DNA of 64,000 nt, from assembly GCF_010726765.1 (NCBI RefSeq), contig NZ_AP022601.1, forward strand, positions 1,302,001 to 1,366,000, given 5' to 3'. The stretch is from Mycobacterium gallinarum. GTDB lineage: Bacteria; Actinomycetota; Actinomycetes; Mycobacteriales; Mycobacteriaceae. The notes under the pieces were generated by a model. The model had not been told where the DNA came from. It did no database searches and worked only from the letters and a program-made list of their open reading frames with translations. Positions 31,236 through 46,061 of the stretch are shown in pieces (position 1 is the first letter of the stretch; each line of letters opens with the position of its first letter). The translations under genes were made by a program, and so were the position numbers.

Positions 31236-32778
31236 CATGGAAAATCTTGACTGGTTGATCCAGGGCTTCGGGCAGGTAGCCACCCCGACGAACTTTATGT
31301 ACGCCGTGATCGGCGTACTTCTGGGCACCGCGGTCGGTGTCTTGCCGGGCATCGGGCCGGCGATGACGGTGGCGCTGCTGTTGCCGGTCACGTACAACGT
31401 GCCCTCCAGTGCGGCCTTCATCATGTTCGCGGGCATCTTCTACGGCGGCATGTACGGCGGTTCGACGACCTCCATCCTGCTGAACACTCCCGGGGAGTCG
31501 TCGTCGGTCATCACGGCGATCGAGGGCAACAAGATGGCCAAGGCCGGACGTGCGGCGCAGGCGTTGGCGACGGCCGCAATCGGATCGTTCGTGGCTGGCA
31601 CCATCGGCACCGTCCTGCTCGCCGCCTTCGCCCCGCCGATCTCGCGGTTCGCCGTCACCCTCGGCGCACCTTCCTACCTGGCGATCATGCTCTTCGCCCT
31701 CGTAGCCGTCACCGCGGTGCTCGGTTCGTCGAAACTGCGCGGCGCCATCTCGCTGTTCCTCGGCCTGGCGATCGGTGTGGTCGGCATCGACTTCCTCACC
31801 GGTCAGCCGCGGGCCACTTTCGGCATTCCGCTGTTATCCGACGGCATCGATATCGTGATCATCGCCGTGGCCATCTTCGCCGTTGGCGAAGCGCTCTGGG
31901 TCGCAGCACATCTGCGTCGCCGACCCGCTGAAGTCATCCCCGTCGGCAGGCCCTGGATGGGCAAGAGCGACTGGCAGCGGTCCTGGAAACCGTGGCTGCG
32001 TGGTACCGCGTACGGCTTCCCGTTCGGCGCGCTGCCCGCCGGCGGTGCCGAACTGCCGACGTTCCTGTCCTACATCACCGAGAAGCGGCTCTCCAAGCAC
32101 AAGGAGGAGTTCGGCAAGGGGGCCATCGAGGGTGTCGCCGGCCCCGAAGCCGCCAACAACGCCTCGGCCGCAGGCACTCTCGTGCCGATGTTGTCCCTCG
32201 GTTTGCCCACCAACGCGACCGCCGCCGTCATATTGACCGCGTTTGTGTCCTACGGAATCCAGCCCGGCCCAACGTTGTTCGAGAAGGAGCCGCTGCTGAT
32301 CTGGACGCTGATCGCCAGCCTCTTCATCGGCAACCTGCTCCTGCTGGTGCTCAACCTGCCGTTGGCGCCGCTGTGGGCCAAGCTGTTGCGCACGCCGCGG
32401 CCCTACCTCTACGCCGGCATTCTGTTCTTCGCCTGCCTCGGTGCGCTCGCGGTGAACGTGCAGCCGATGGATCTCGCCCTCCTGTTGGTGTTCGGACTCC
32501 TGGGCCTGATGATGCGCAGGTTCGGGCTGCCGGTGCTTCCGCTCATCATCGGCGTCATCCTCGGCCCGCGCATCGAACGTCAACTCCGGCAGAGCCTGCA
32601 GCTCGGCGGCGGCGACTGGATCAGCCTGTTCACCGAGCCCGTCGCGATCATCGTGTACGTGCTGATGGTGATTCTGCTGCTCATGCCGCTGGTGCTCAAG
32701 CTCCTGCACCGCAGCGAGGAAACCCTGCTCATCGTCGAGGACGACAAGGACCAACGCGAGAAAGCGGCTCAGTCATGA
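31222..32778 (+). CDS. tctA: Tripartite tricarboxylate transporter large membrane subunit TctA
   Basis: This 518-residue protein with about 11-12 membrane helices is the transporting subunit. Family motifs are [20 protein letters not shown] near residue 34, [16 protein letters not shown] near 75, [20 protein letters not shown] near 307 and [16 protein letters not shown] 31222 lies within the end of tctB; ATG 31237 ([12 protein letters not shown]) is equally possible and gives the more usual N-terminus. Its stop overlaps the start of the stress-protein gene. Confidence 0.93.
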   Translation: MESFDMENLDWLIQGFGQVATPTNFMYAVIGVLLGTAVGVLPGIGPAMTVALLLPVTYNVPSSAAFIMFAGIFYGGMYGGSTTSILLNTPGESSSVITAIEGNKMAKAGRAAQALATAAIGSFVAGTIGTVLLAAFAPPISRFAVTLGAPSYLAIMLFALVAVTAVLGSSKLRGAISLFLGLAIGVVGIDFLTGQPRATFGIPLLSDGIDIVIIAVAIFAVGEALWVAAHLRRRPAEVIPVGRPWMGKSDWQRSWKPWLRGTAYGFPFGALPAGGAELPTFLSYITEKRLSKHKEEFGKGAIEGVAGPEAANNASAAGTLVPMLSLGLPTNATAAVILTAFVSYGIQPGPTLFEKEPLLIWTLIASLFIGNLLLLVLNLPLAPLWAKLLRTPRPYLYAGILFFACLGALAVNVQPMDLALLLVFGLLGLMMRRFGLPVLPLIIGVILGPRIERQLRQSLQLGGGDWISLFTEPVAIIVYVLMVILLLMPLVLKLLHRSEETLLIVEDDKDQREKAAQS

Positions 32779-33167
32779 TCGTCATCGGATACAGCGCGGA
32801 CGCGTTCGGCCGGGCAGCGCTCGAACACGGAATCGCCGAGGCGAAACTCCGCGGCAGCACACTGCTGGTCATCAATTCGACGTCGGGGGAGGCGTACTCC
32901 GATCCCCGATTCGCCCAATCCGGCGAGGTGCACGATGTCGAGCGGCACCTCAACGAGTGCGGCGTCGAGTTCGAGCTCACCCAGCCCGTCGGCGTGGACA
33001 CCGCCGAGGAACTGCTCAAGGCCATGGGCAGAGACGACGCAGAACTGCTGGTCATCGGCATCCGGCATCGCAGCCCGGTCGGAAAGCTGCTGCTGGGCAG
33101 CGTGTCGCAACAGGTGCTCCTCGAATGCCCCAAGCCGGTGCTGGCGGTCAAACCCGACGAAAGCTGA
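32775..33167 (+). CDS. Universal stress protein, UspA family
   Basis: This 130-residue single-domain UspA protein starts [20 protein letters not shown]. Near the C-terminus it carries the nucleotide-binding pattern [22 protein letters not shown], a G-2x-G-9x-G(S/T)-like motif, followed by [10 protein letters not shown]. It is translationally coupled to tctA (ATGA), a common arrangement for transporter-associated Usp proteins that may tune transport. The 3' end overlaps that of nirD by 20 bases on the opposite strand. Confidence 0.9.
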   Translation: MIVIGYSADAFGRAALEHGIAEAKLRGSTLLVINSTSGEAYSDPRFAQSGEVHDVERHLNECGVEFELTQPVGVDTAEELLKAMGRDDAELLVIGIRHRSPVGKLLLGSVSQQVLLECPKPVLAVKPDES

Positions 33168-33462
33168 CGCGAACTGTGCCTTCGATGGCCCGAACGGGAT
33201 AGCTGCGGACGGACATGTCGCTTCCGCTGGCCTCGCAGCCGGTGGACAGATCAAAGGTGTGTCCGTGCAGTGGGCAGACAACGACCGCATCATCGGCCAA
33301 CCCGTCGGCCAGGGGACCACCCTTGTGCGGGCATACCGCGTCCAGGGCCCGCAGCGCACCGTTTCGCAGCCGGAACACCGCGATCTGCTCGCCGTCGATT
33401 GCGAACGTGCGCCCCTCGCCCACGGGAATTTGATCGATCGACCCGATATCGACGTCCGTCAT
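33148..33462 (-). CDS. nirD: Nitrite reductase small subunit NirD
   Basis: This 104-residue Rieske-type [2Fe-2S] protein is the small subunit of NADH-dependent assimilatory nitrite reductase. The cluster ligands are in VCPHKGGPL and VVCPLHGHTFDL (Cys-x-His and Cys-x2-His). ATG 33462 overlaps the nirB stop and agrees with the family start (MTDVDIGSIDQIPVGEGR). The frame is open further upstream inside nirB. Confidence 0.94.
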   Translation of the reverse strand: MTDVDIGSIDQIPVGEGRTFAIDGEQIAVFRLRNGALRALDAVCPHKGGPLADGLADDAVVVCPLHGHTFDLSTGCEASGSDMSVRSYPVRAIEGTVRVSFRRV

Positions 33463-35951
33463 CGCACTGGTACCTGAGGCAGGGGTATGAGTGGCAGCGA
33501 TGTGCGGAACTGGCCTTGCGTCACCGGGTTTCGGCCGTCGCTCCATGGATCGCGATAGGCGTCGACGGACTTTTGCATGTTCGCGTCCAGTTGGCCGGCG
33601 ATGCCCTCGGCATCGTCGACGACGACGGCGCGGACCGTGTCGATACCAACACGAGGCACGAACGCGTACGTGCGCTCGAGCCAGTTCGCATTCTCCCGGT
33701 AGTACTGCAGGAACCGGCCGGTGAGTGTGATGACCGTTGCCGTGTCATCGACAGTGGCCAACAGGTCCCCCTTGCGGACGTGCGCACCCGCCGCGCCGCC
33801 GACGTAGATCTCCCAACGGCCGCCGTCGATCGCCACCACGCCGAGGTCCTTACACAGCGCCTCCGCGCAGTTTCGGGGGCAGCCCGTGACTGCCAGCTTC
33901 ATCTTGGCCGGGCTGGCGAGGCCTTGATACCGTTCCTCGATCGCGATGCCCAGTGCCGTCGAATCGCCGACCCCGTACCGGCAGAAGTCAGTGCCGACAC
34001 AGGTTTTGACCGTCCGGAAGCTCTTGCCGTAGGCGTATCCCGACGGCATGTCGAGGTCCGCCCAGACGGCGGGCAGGTCTTCCTTGCGCACACCCAGCAG
34101 GTCTATGCGCTGGCCGCCGGTCAGCTTGATCATCGGTATCTCGTATTTCGCTGCTACGTCGGCGATTCGGCGCAACTGCGTGACACTGGTGACCCCGCCC
34201 TTCATCTGTGGAACCACCGAGAAGGTGCCGTCGCGCTGGATGTTCGCGTGTACCCGGTCGTTGATGAACCGCGCGTCCCGCTCGTCGACGAATTCGTCGG
34301 CCCACATCGTCTCCAACAGCGAGGCCAAGGCCATCTTCGAGCTCGCGTCCTCCTTGCCATCCGGGGCAAGGGCGGCGAAAACTGATGACACAGAATGCAG
34401 TTCGAGTTCACGGATATGGCGCATCAATGTCGGCTTGTCATAGGGAATGCTCGGCACGTACCACGACGCGGACGGGTCATCGGCGACCGTGCCGCCTGCG
34501 GCCCACTCGACGATCTGACCGACGAGTTCCTTGCACGAGCCGCAGCCCTTCCCGGCCTTGGTTCTGGCCATCACCCCACTCACCGACGTCTCACCGTCCT
34601 GCACACATCGCACCAACGCCGCCTTGTTCACGCCGTTGCAATTGCACACCTGAGCGTCGTCGGCCAACTCTGCAACACCGATATCCACGTCGGGGGTGCC
34701 GATGTCGAACATCAGCGACACCCGCTCCTCGGGGAGTGGTAGACCGCTGTCAAAAGCCTGGGTGAGGAACGACACCTTGCTGACGTCGCCGAGCAGCGTT
34801 GCGCCGACCAGTTTTCCGTCCCGGATGACGATGGTCTTGTAGACGCCGTGGCGGGGTTCGGAGTACTGCACGAACTCGTCTTCGGGAAGCTCGGGAGCCT
34901 TCAGTCCCATTGCCGCGACGTCGACTCCGGCGACTTTGAGCTTTGTCGCTGTTCGTGAGCCGTGGTATGAGGCGGTCCTGTCGGCGCCGGTCAGATGGTC
35001 GGCGAGCACTCCCGCCTGTTCCCAAAGCGGCGCGACGAGCCCGTACACCTGACCACGGTGCTGGGCGCACTCGCCGACGACATAGATGTGGTCGTCGTCG
35101 ATCGAGCGCATGTGGTCATCGACGACGATCGCCCGCTCGACGGTCAGGCCCGACCTCTGCGCCAGGCCGACGTTCGGACGGATACCGGCAGCGATCACCA
35201 GCATGTCGCACTCGATGGAACTGCCGTCGGAGAACACGATTCCCGCCAGGCGGCCGTTCTCGTCGGTGCGGACCTCGGTGGTGCGCTTCGACGTGTGAAC
35301 GAGAATTCCCAGCGCCTCCACCGAGCGGCGCAAGATCGCCCCGCCCATGTCGTCGAGCTGAGCGTTCATCAACACCTGCCCGGCGTGCACGACCTCGACG
35401 TGCAGGCCGCGGTTCTGCAGGCCGCGTGCGGCCTCGAGGCCGAGCAGCCCGCCACCGATGACGACTGCCCTTGTGCGGTGCTCGGCCTGGGTGATCATGC
35501 CCATGCAATCGTCGAGGCTACGGAAGCCGAAGACGCCGTCGGTCAGCGTCTTGTCGTCGGCCCACAAACCCGCCATCGGTGGGAAGAACGATCTGCTGCC
35601 GGTCGCCAGGATCAGGTGGTCGTAGCGGGTGACCGTCCCGTCGTCGGCCTGCACCAGTTTCGCGTAGCGATCAATACGGACCACCCGCACGCCTGCCCGC
35701 AGGTCGATCCGGTTCTGGGCGTACCAGTCCATCGCGTTCAAAAAAATATCGTCCGCATCGGCTTCAAGGCTCTGACTGCCGGCTAGGACGTTGCTCAGCA
35801 ATATCCTGTTGTAGTTTCCGTACGGCTCGTCGCCGAACACCGTGATCTGAAAAGGTTCAGCACATTTTCCGCGTTCCTGTCGGGCGAGAACCTCCTCGAT
35901 CGCCCGCACGCCGGCCATGCCGTTGCCGACGACCACCAGTTTGGGGGCCAT
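33459..35951 (-). CDS. nirB: Nitrite reductase large subunit NirB
   Basis: NirB reduces nitrite to ammonium with NAD(P)H. The 830-residue chain has an N-terminal FAD/NAD domain (VVVGNGMAGVRAIEEVL near residue 5, VIGGGLLGLEAARGL near 153) and a BFD-type [2Fe-2S] domain (VCNCNGVNKAALVRCV near 425, GKGCGSCKELV near 460). Next come the ferredoxin-like half-domains, and then the sirohaem/4Fe-4S domain with KTCVGTDFCRYGVGDST near 645 and TGCPRNCAEALCKDLG near 685. It forms an operon with a small upstream gene and nirD. Confidence 0.96.
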   Translation of the reverse strand: MAPKLVVVGNGMAGVRAIEEVLARQERGKCAEPFQITVFGDEPYGNYNRILLSNVLAGSQSLEADADDIFLNAMDWYAQNRIDLRAGVRVVRIDRYAKLVQADDGTVTRYDHLILATGSRSFFPPMAGLWADDKTLTDGVFGFRSLDDCMGMITQAEHRTRAVVIGGGLLGLEAARGLQNRGLHVEVVHAGQVLMNAQLDDMGGAILRRSVEALGILVHTSKRTTEVRTDENGRLAGIVFSDGSSIECDMLVIAAGIRPNVGLAQRSGLTVERAIVVDDHMRSIDDDHIYVVGECAQHRGQVYGLVAPLWEQAGVLADHLTGADRTASYHGSRTATKLKVAGVDVAAMGLKAPELPEDEFVQYSEPRHGVYKTIVIRDGKLVGATLLGDVSKVSFLTQAFDSGLPLPEERVSLMFDIGTPDVDIGVAELADDAQVCNCNGVNKAALVRCVQDGETSVSGVMARTKAGKGCGSCKELVGQIVEWAAGGTVADDPSASWYVPSIPYDKPTLMRHIRELELHSVSSVFAALAPDGKEDASSKMALASLLETMWADEFVDERDARFINDRVHANIQRDGTFSVVPQMKGGVTSVTQLRRIADVAAKYEIPMIKLTGGQRIDLLGVRKEDLPAVWADLDMPSGYAYGKSFRTVKTCVGTDFCRYGVGDSTALGIAIEERYQGLASPAKMKLAVTGCPRNCAEALCKDLGVVAIDGGRWEIYVGGAAGAHVRKGDLLATVDDTATVITLTGRFLQYYRENANWLERTYAFVPRVGIDTVRAVVVDDAEGIAGQLDANMQKSVDAYRDPWSDGRNPVTQGQFRTSLPLIPLPQVPVR

Positions 35952-35952
35952 T

Positions 35953-36306
35953 TCAGACCTCCACCAGTCCGAGGTCGACGACTACCGTCCCCGTGCAGCC
36001 CGCGGGTGCGGCGACGAACAGTTCGAGAACCGTGTCCCCGAGGAGATCTTCGACCACCCGCAGTGCCACGTGAGTCGCACCGCGGGCCGCAATGGGGAAG
36101 TAGCGCATCGGTTTTCCATCACGGAACAACACGACGGTGACCATGTCGTCGCTGGAATTGCCGCCGCGGAAATACACCGGCTGGGTTACGGAGCCCGCGG
36201 GCACCACATACCGCAGTGAATCGTCGAGCAGCAACGGTTTGTCCAACCCGTTGCCCTCGAAATCGAAGGGGCCCTGCAGGAATCGGGGAGTGCTGCCGTC
36301 GCTCAC
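35953..36306 (-). CDS. Unknown 117-residue protein leading the nirBD operon
   Basis: This small acidic protein, probably cytoplasmic and beta-rich, ends one base before the nirB start and is therefore cotranscribed with nirBD. I see no cysteine pair, signal peptide or membrane segment. Segments that may help a search are PFDFEGNGLDKP, YVVPAGSVTQPVYFRGGNSS and VVEDLLGDTVLELFV. The GTG start at 36306 directly abuts AGGGAGG, which is too close for a standard ribosome site, so a leaderless or different start is possible. A role in nitrite reduction is inferred only from position. Confidence 0.75.
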   Translation of the reverse strand: MSDGSTPRFLQGPFDFEGNGLDKPLLLDDSLRYVVPAGSVTQPVYFRGGNSSDDMVTVVLFRDGKPMRYFPIAARGATHVALRVVEDLLGDTVLELFVAAPAGCTGTVVVDLGLVEV

Positions 36307-36330
36307 CCTCCCTGAAGCTAGGGTGCATAT

Positions 36331-36346
36331 GTTTCAGATTCGTTTC
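36331..36346. promoter_or_regulatory. Candidate GlnR box in the nirBD/narK intergenic region
   Basis: On the minus strand the sequence reads GAAAC-GAATCT-GAAAC, giving two AC dinucleotides separated by nine bases. This matches the actinobacterial GlnR site pattern (gTnAC-N6-GnAAC). It begins 25 bases upstream of the nirBD operon start and about 125 bases from narK. GlnR activates nitrate and nitrite assimilation genes in M. smegmatis, so nitrogen-limitation control is likely. Confidence 0.6.
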
Positions 36347-36471
36347 CGAAGTGAGTCGGCAATGAATCCCCTGGCGCACCCGGGCCCGTGCAGTGGATGT
36401 GAGCGGGTGTTGACATTGGCGACACTGCGGTGCAATCGAAGCGGAATGGCCGGGCCGTAGAAATAGCCCTC

Positions 36472-37896
36472 GTGACTACTTTGACCCGTAACCGCACCAT
36501 CGAGCACTGGGACGCCGAAGACGTGGCGGCCTGGGAGGCCGGTGGCAAGCAGATTGCCAAGCGCAACCTGATCTGGTCCATCTTCGCCGAACACGTCGGC
36601 TTCTCGATCTGGTCGATCTGGTCCGTGATGGTGCTGTTCATGCCGCAGAACGTCTATGGAATCGACGCGGCGGGCAAGTTCTACCTGGTGGCGGTGCCCA
36701 CATTGGTCGGCGCCTTCATGCGGATCCCGTACACGATCGCGCCCGCCAAATTCGGTGGTCGCAACTGGACGATCGTCAGTGCGCTGCTACTGCTGATCCC
36801 GACTGTCTTGACCTGGTGGGCGATGAAGAACCCCGGCACGTCCTACACCACGTTCATCGTGGTGGCGGCGTTCGCCGGCTTCGGTGGAGGAAACTTTGCC
36901 TCGTCGATGACCAATATCAATGCCTTCTACCCACAGCGGCTGAAGGGATGGGCACTTGGTCTCAACGCCGGCGGCGGCAACATCGGCGTGCCGGTCATAC
37001 AACTCGTCGGCCTGCTGGTGATCGCCGCCGTTTCCAACACCGCACCAGAGATCGTCTGCGCCATCTACCTGGTGCTGATCGCGTGTGCCGCCATTGGCGC
37101 AGCGCTTTTCATGGACAACCTCGGCAATCAGCATTCGAACCTCGGCGCGCTGGTAGAAGCGTTGCGCTACAAGCACTCCTGGGTGATGAGCTTCCTCTAC
37201 ATCGGTACGTTCGGATCTTTCATCGGATTCTCCTTCGCCTTCGGTCAGGTGCTGCAGATCAACTTCCTGGCCGGCGGCGACACCGCCGCACAGGCGTCAC
37301 TGCACGCGGCGCAGATCTCCTTCCTGGGCCCGCTGCTGGGGTCGATTTCGCGACCGTTCGGCGGCAAGCTTGCCGACCGGATCGGCGGCGGGCGGATCAC
37401 CATGTACACCTTCGTGGCGATGATCTTCGCCGCCGGCATCCTGGTGGGGACCGGAATGCTCGACGACGGCATGGCGGGGGCGCCGACAGGTGGCCAGATG
37501 ATCGCTTACGTCATCGGATTCATCGTGCTGTTCATCCTGTCGGGCATAGGGAACGGATCGACGTACAAGATGATCCCCTCCATCTTCGAGGCGAAGGCGC
37601 AGGGCCACGACGACTGGAGCCCCGCGGAGAAGGCGGCATGGTCGCGGAGCATGTCCGGGGCGCTGATCGGGTTCGCCGGCGCCGTCGGAGCACTGGGCGG
37701 TGTGTTCATCAACGTGGTCCTGCGGGCCTCGTACGTCGGTGAAGCCAAGTCCGCGACGAACGCGTTCTGGGTGTTCATGGCGTTCTATGTGATCTGCGCA
37801 ATAGTCACCTGGGCGGTCTTCCTTCGAATGAAGACTGCGCGCGTCGATACCGGAGAGCACATCGGCGGCCCGGCGGTGCCCGTCGCCGCGGGCTGA
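36472..37896 (+). CDS. narK: Nitrate/nitrite transporter, NarK/NasA family
   Basis: This MFS transporter of 474 residues has about 12 membrane helices. NarK-family nitrate-binding arginine segments are visible in MRIPYTIAPAKFGGRNWT near residue 83 and SRPFGGKLADRIGGGR near 296. The nitrate signature glycine-rich helices are GFGGGNFASSMTNI and LSGIGNGSTYKMIP. I chose GTG 36472, which gives MTTLTRNRTIEHWDAED; the open frame extends 14 codons upstream without a better site. It is divergent from nirBD and followed by a strong terminator. Confidence 0.92.
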   Translation: MTTLTRNRTIEHWDAEDVAAWEAGGKQIAKRNLIWSIFAEHVGFSIWSIWSVMVLFMPQNVYGIDAAGKFYLVAVPTLVGAFMRIPYTIAPAKFGGRNWTIVSALLLLIPTVLTWWAMKNPGTSYTTFIVVAAFAGFGGGNFASSMTNINAFYPQRLKGWALGLNAGGGNIGVPVIQLVGLLVIAAVSNTAPEIVCAIYLVLIACAAIGAALFMDNLGNQHSNLGALVEALRYKHSWVMSFLYIGTFGSFIGFSFAFGQVLQINFLAGGDTAAQASLHAAQISFLGPLLGSISRPFGGKLADRIGGGRITMYTFVAMIFAAGILVGTGMLDDGMAGAPTGGQMIAYVIGFIVLFILSGIGNGSTYKMIPSIFEAKAQGHDDWSPAEKAAWSRSMSGALIGFAGAVGALGGVFINVVLRASYVGEAKSATNAFWVFMAFYVICAIVTWAVFLRMKTARVDTGEHIGGPAVPVAAG

Positions 37897-37903
37897 CCTG
37901 CAC

Positions 37904-37950
37904 AAACTGATGCTCACCGCGGGGACAACCCCGCGGTGAGCATCAGTTTT
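37904..37950 (+). terminator. Strong intrinsic terminator after narK
   Basis: A perfect 21-base-pair stem (37904-37924 with 37929-37949) has the loop ACAA and ends in TTTT. The arms start AAACTGATGCTCACCG and end CATCAGTTT. It begins eight bases after the narK stop. The symmetrical AAA/TTT edges mean it could also act on the opposite strand. Confidence 0.9.
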
Positions 37951-38006
37951 CCTCGCCATAACGTGCGCGGAAACATTCCGGAACAGTGCCCACACACCAT
38001 GGACTC

Positions 38007-43496
<5,490 letters not shown>

Positions 43497-43628
43497 TGCA
43501 TCCCATTCGCTGTGATAGTCGATGTGTGACTGTGCGATTCAGTTCAACATCGGTACCAATAGGTGCGACTAGGGGCTTTCGTCACCACATCCGGCCACGG
43601 CCATGAGGTTCCGTCTCGTCTTCGACTC

Positions 43629-44249
43629 CTACAGCTCGGTGTCCATCGCCGCCGCGACTTTCGCTGCTTCGTAGTCCTGTTCTTCGAGAAGGCCTTTGAT
43701 GACCCCGCGGCGATCATTCTCCGAACGGTTCTGGCTCAGCTTCGCCTTGCCCTCGACGCGGGTAACGGTGATCTCTAATCCCACGATGCCGCCGAGTTGT
43801 CCTTCGATGTACTTTGCCGGCGCGTCGCTGACGCGCCACGGCTCACTACGCACGTTCTCGTGCACACCGGTCAATCGGGTGACGACGTCGCGCAGCCATT
43901 CCCTGTCCTCGTGGACCCGCACCGTGCCGGACAGGTGGACAGCGCTGTAGTTCCACGTTGGCACCACCCTTCCGTGCTCGGCCTTGGCCGCGTACCACGA
44001 CGGGCTGATGTAGGCCTCAGGCCCCGTAGAGATCAACAGCGCCGGGCTGCCGGGAGCAATGGACTTCCACTGCGGGTTGGCCTTCGCCATATGCGCCACC
44101 ACGACGTCGCCCTCCCACATGATCGGCAGCAGGGTCGCGACGGGAGTCCCGTCGCTGCCGACCGTTACGAACTCGGCCGATCTCGCCGCGGCGACGAAGC
44201 GCCGAATCTCGTCGTCGTCGTCGATACGGTTGGAAGACGGGATATACAT
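43629..44249 (-). CDS. PaiB-type FMN-binding split-barrel protein
   Basis: This 206-residue protein starts MYIPSSNRIDDDDEIRRFVA, the usual opening of the PaiB family of FMN-binding negative regulators. WEGDVVVAHMAKANPQW and SPSWYAAKAEHGRVVPTWNY are conserved family blocks. Its function in mycobacteria is not established; family members have been linked to sporulation and protease control in Bacillus or to flavin-dependent chemistry. The gene stands alone, with 132 bases to the ctaD start and 99 bases to the next gene. Confidence 0.85.
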   Translation of the reverse strand: MYIPSSNRIDDDDEIRRFVAAARSAEFVTVGSDGTPVATLLPIMWEGDVVVAHMAKANPQWKSIAPGSPALLISTGPEAYISPSWYAAKAEHGRVVPTWNYSAVHLSGTVRVHEDREWLRDVVTRLTGVHENVRSEPWRVSDAPAKYIEGQLGGIVGLEITVTRVEGKAKLSQNRSENDRRGVIKGLLEEQDYEAAKVAAAMDTEL

Positions 44250-44348
44250 CTTGTGTCCGAGGGGGGACTTGTCCGTCTACGACACGGGTCGTGGTCCTGC
44301 GATTGGGGCGCTGACCGCTTCGGTCAAGCATCGGCCCACGTTTTTCGC

Positions 44349-44927
44349 TCAATCGCCACGCCGAGGAGCTCGCCCATCGGGCGGCCAGCCGTCGGTACCG
44401 GACTCAAGCGGAATATTCAGGGATCGAAGCAGGATCGAAAAGAGCCGCCAATTGGCGATTGCTCCGACAAGTTCGACCAAAACCGCGTGATCGCTATTGA
44501 ATGCCTTCTGGCACCCAGCCCAGTTTTCCTCGGAGATGACCCCGTCCCGTACCACATCATCGGTCGCTGCGAGGACCGCACGCTCGACTGGCCCGAGGCT
44601 TTCAGAATTCTGCCAGTCGCGCACCGCGAGGAGATCATGCTCAGGCACGCCGAGCAGTGTGGCGATTCGCCAATGTTGAGTCCATTCGTATTCGGAGCCA
44701 GTGATCCAGCCGATGCGCATGATGACCAGCTCGCGTAGCCGCGCGTCAAGGGAACCGCGGAAGAGTAACGCGTCTAGCAGCCCATACAGCGCAACCGCCA
44801 CACGCGGCTGATGAAGTGCCACGCGGAATACCGACAGGTCTGCCAACTCTTCGGGCAACCCACATTCGGCAGCCCGCAGCTGGGCCTGCTCACGGTCGAG
44901 CATCGGTACGCGTTCCGCCATGGTCAT
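44349..44927 (-). CDS. Carboxymuconolactone decarboxylase (AhpD-like) family protein
   Basis: This 192-residue CMD-family protein contains LDARLRELVIMRIGWITGSE and YEWTQHWRIATLLGVPEHDL (about residues 60-98). The CxxC of true AhpD peroxidases is absent; Gly-Ser-Glu-Tyr stands in its place, so disulfide peroxidase activity is unlikely. Many such proteins are hydrolases, isomerases or unknown. It is the last gene of a three-gene minus-strand operon after a thiolase-like protein and a dehydrogenase. AGAGAGGG precedes the ATG at 44927. Confidence 0.82.
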   Translation of the reverse strand: MTMAERVPMLDREQAQLRAAECGLPEELADLSVFRVALHQPRVAVALYGLLDALLFRGSLDARLRELVIMRIGWITGSEYEWTQHWRIATLLGVPEHDLLAVRDWQNSESLGPVERAVLAATDDVVRDGVISEENWAGCQKAFNSDHAVLVELVGAIANWRLFSILLRSLNIPLESGTDGWPPDGRAPRRGD

Positions 44928-44960
44928 GGGTGGCCCTCTCTGTTGAACCTCTGCACGCCG

Positions 44961-46061
44961 TCAGGGCGTGGGCAGAAAGACGTTGTGCAGGGCTGCACTT
45001 GATCGGGCATTTTCATCTGCAAGCGAATTGAGCAGCGGCGCGAGCCCAGCGAATCCGGTTGATTCTCTGGTGATGCGGTCGAACGGCCAGCGGCCCTCAG
45101 CGAGAATCTCGAGGGCTGCCCGGTAGGCGGGATACTCCACGCCGAGTGCGCCTACAACGCGTAATTCTTTATATACCAACAAGTCTGGTTCGAACCCGGG
45201 CGCGCCGCCTCCCCCGCGGGTGCCGGCCACCACGACTGTGCTGCCCGGTCTGGCAAGGTCGACCGCATCGGCGAACGCGGAGGGTGCTTTGGCGGTCACA
45301 TCGACGACCACGTCAGCAAGCTGCCCGCCTGTCTCACGCTGGAGCGCTGTCACTGCGTTGTCCTGCGATACATCGATGGGCAGGTCGACACCGAATGATC
45401 TGGCTATGGCCAGTCGTTGTTCGTCGCGTGGGCCGACGCCGGTCATCGCGACGAACGCGGCTCCCGCCTCTTTGGCCGCCACAGCCGCGCAGATTCCGCG
45501 GATGCCGGGCCCCAGGATCGCTACGACGTCCCCCGCCTTAGTATCGGGAAGAGTTGCCCCCCATTGGATTCCGGCGCCGAGAGGGTTGAACAACGTGGCG
45601 AGCACGGGATCCATGTCTTCGGCAATCGGGAGTAGCATCGCGTCCCACGGAAGCTCCACATGGGTGGCGTATCCGCCCCATAAGCCCGCGCCGATCTGCA
45701 CGTCGACGAACCCGAACATGGTGGCGATGCCGTTCACCGCGCACCGCCGGTATTCGCCACGGCGACACTCGGGGCAGTCACGGCAGGACCGGAACACCTC
45801 GACGGCCACGCGCTGGCCGGCTTGTACACCCCAGCGTTGGCTGGCCGAGGTGCCGACATGTTCGACGATGCCGACGATTTCGTGACCTGGAACGAATGAG
45901 AAGCCGGCAGGCAGGTGTCCGGTGAACTGTTCGTGATCCGTTCCGCACAGACCGCATGCTTCAACTCGCAGTATCGCACCTCGATCGCCGACGTCGGGGA
46001 TGGTCATCTGGCGCCGCTGCAGACTCCGCGGTCCCGTCAACACCATGGCCTCGGCGATCAT
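44961..46061 (-). CDS. Zinc-dependent medium-chain dehydrogenase
   Basis: This 366-residue MDR enzyme has the catalytic zinc site EACGLCGTDHEQFTG near residue 37 and GHEIVGIVEHVG, and the structural zinc lobe CRDCPECRRGEYRRC near 95-109. The nucleotide-binding motif is VVAILGPGIRGICAAVAAKE near 180. The start at 46061 forms an ATGA overlap with the upstream thiolase gene. The longer frame to 46103 lies within that gene. It is probably an NAD(P)-dependent alcohol or hydroxyacyl dehydrogenase; substrate unknown. Confidence 0.88.
   Translation of the reverse strand: MIAEAMVLTGPRSLQRRQMTIPDVGDRGAILRVEACGLCGTDHEQFTGHLPAGFSFVPGHEIVGIVEHVGTSASQRWGVQAGQRVAVEVFRSCRDCPECRRGEYRRCAVNGIATMFGFVDVQIGAGLWGGYATHVELPWDAMLLPIAEDMDPVLATLFNPLGAGIQWGATLPDTKAGDVVAILGPGIRGICAAVAAKEAGAAFVAMTGVGPRDEQRLAIARSFGVDLPIDVSQDNAVTALQRETGGQLADVVVDVTAKAPSAFADAVDLARPGSTVVVAGTRGGGGAPGFEPDLLVYKELRVVGALGVEYPAYRAALEILAEGRWPFDRITRESTGFAGLAPLLNSLADENARSSAALHNVFLPTP

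Noticed and set aside
36410..36438. TTGACA as a -35 for narK
   Set aside because: No acceptable -10 follows at 16-18 bases; not enough to call a promoter.
37958..37985. GlnR box before the nitrate reductase gene
   Set aside because: AAC and GAAAC motifs are present, but the AC-AC spacing is 10 or 8 rather than 9; too weak to call.
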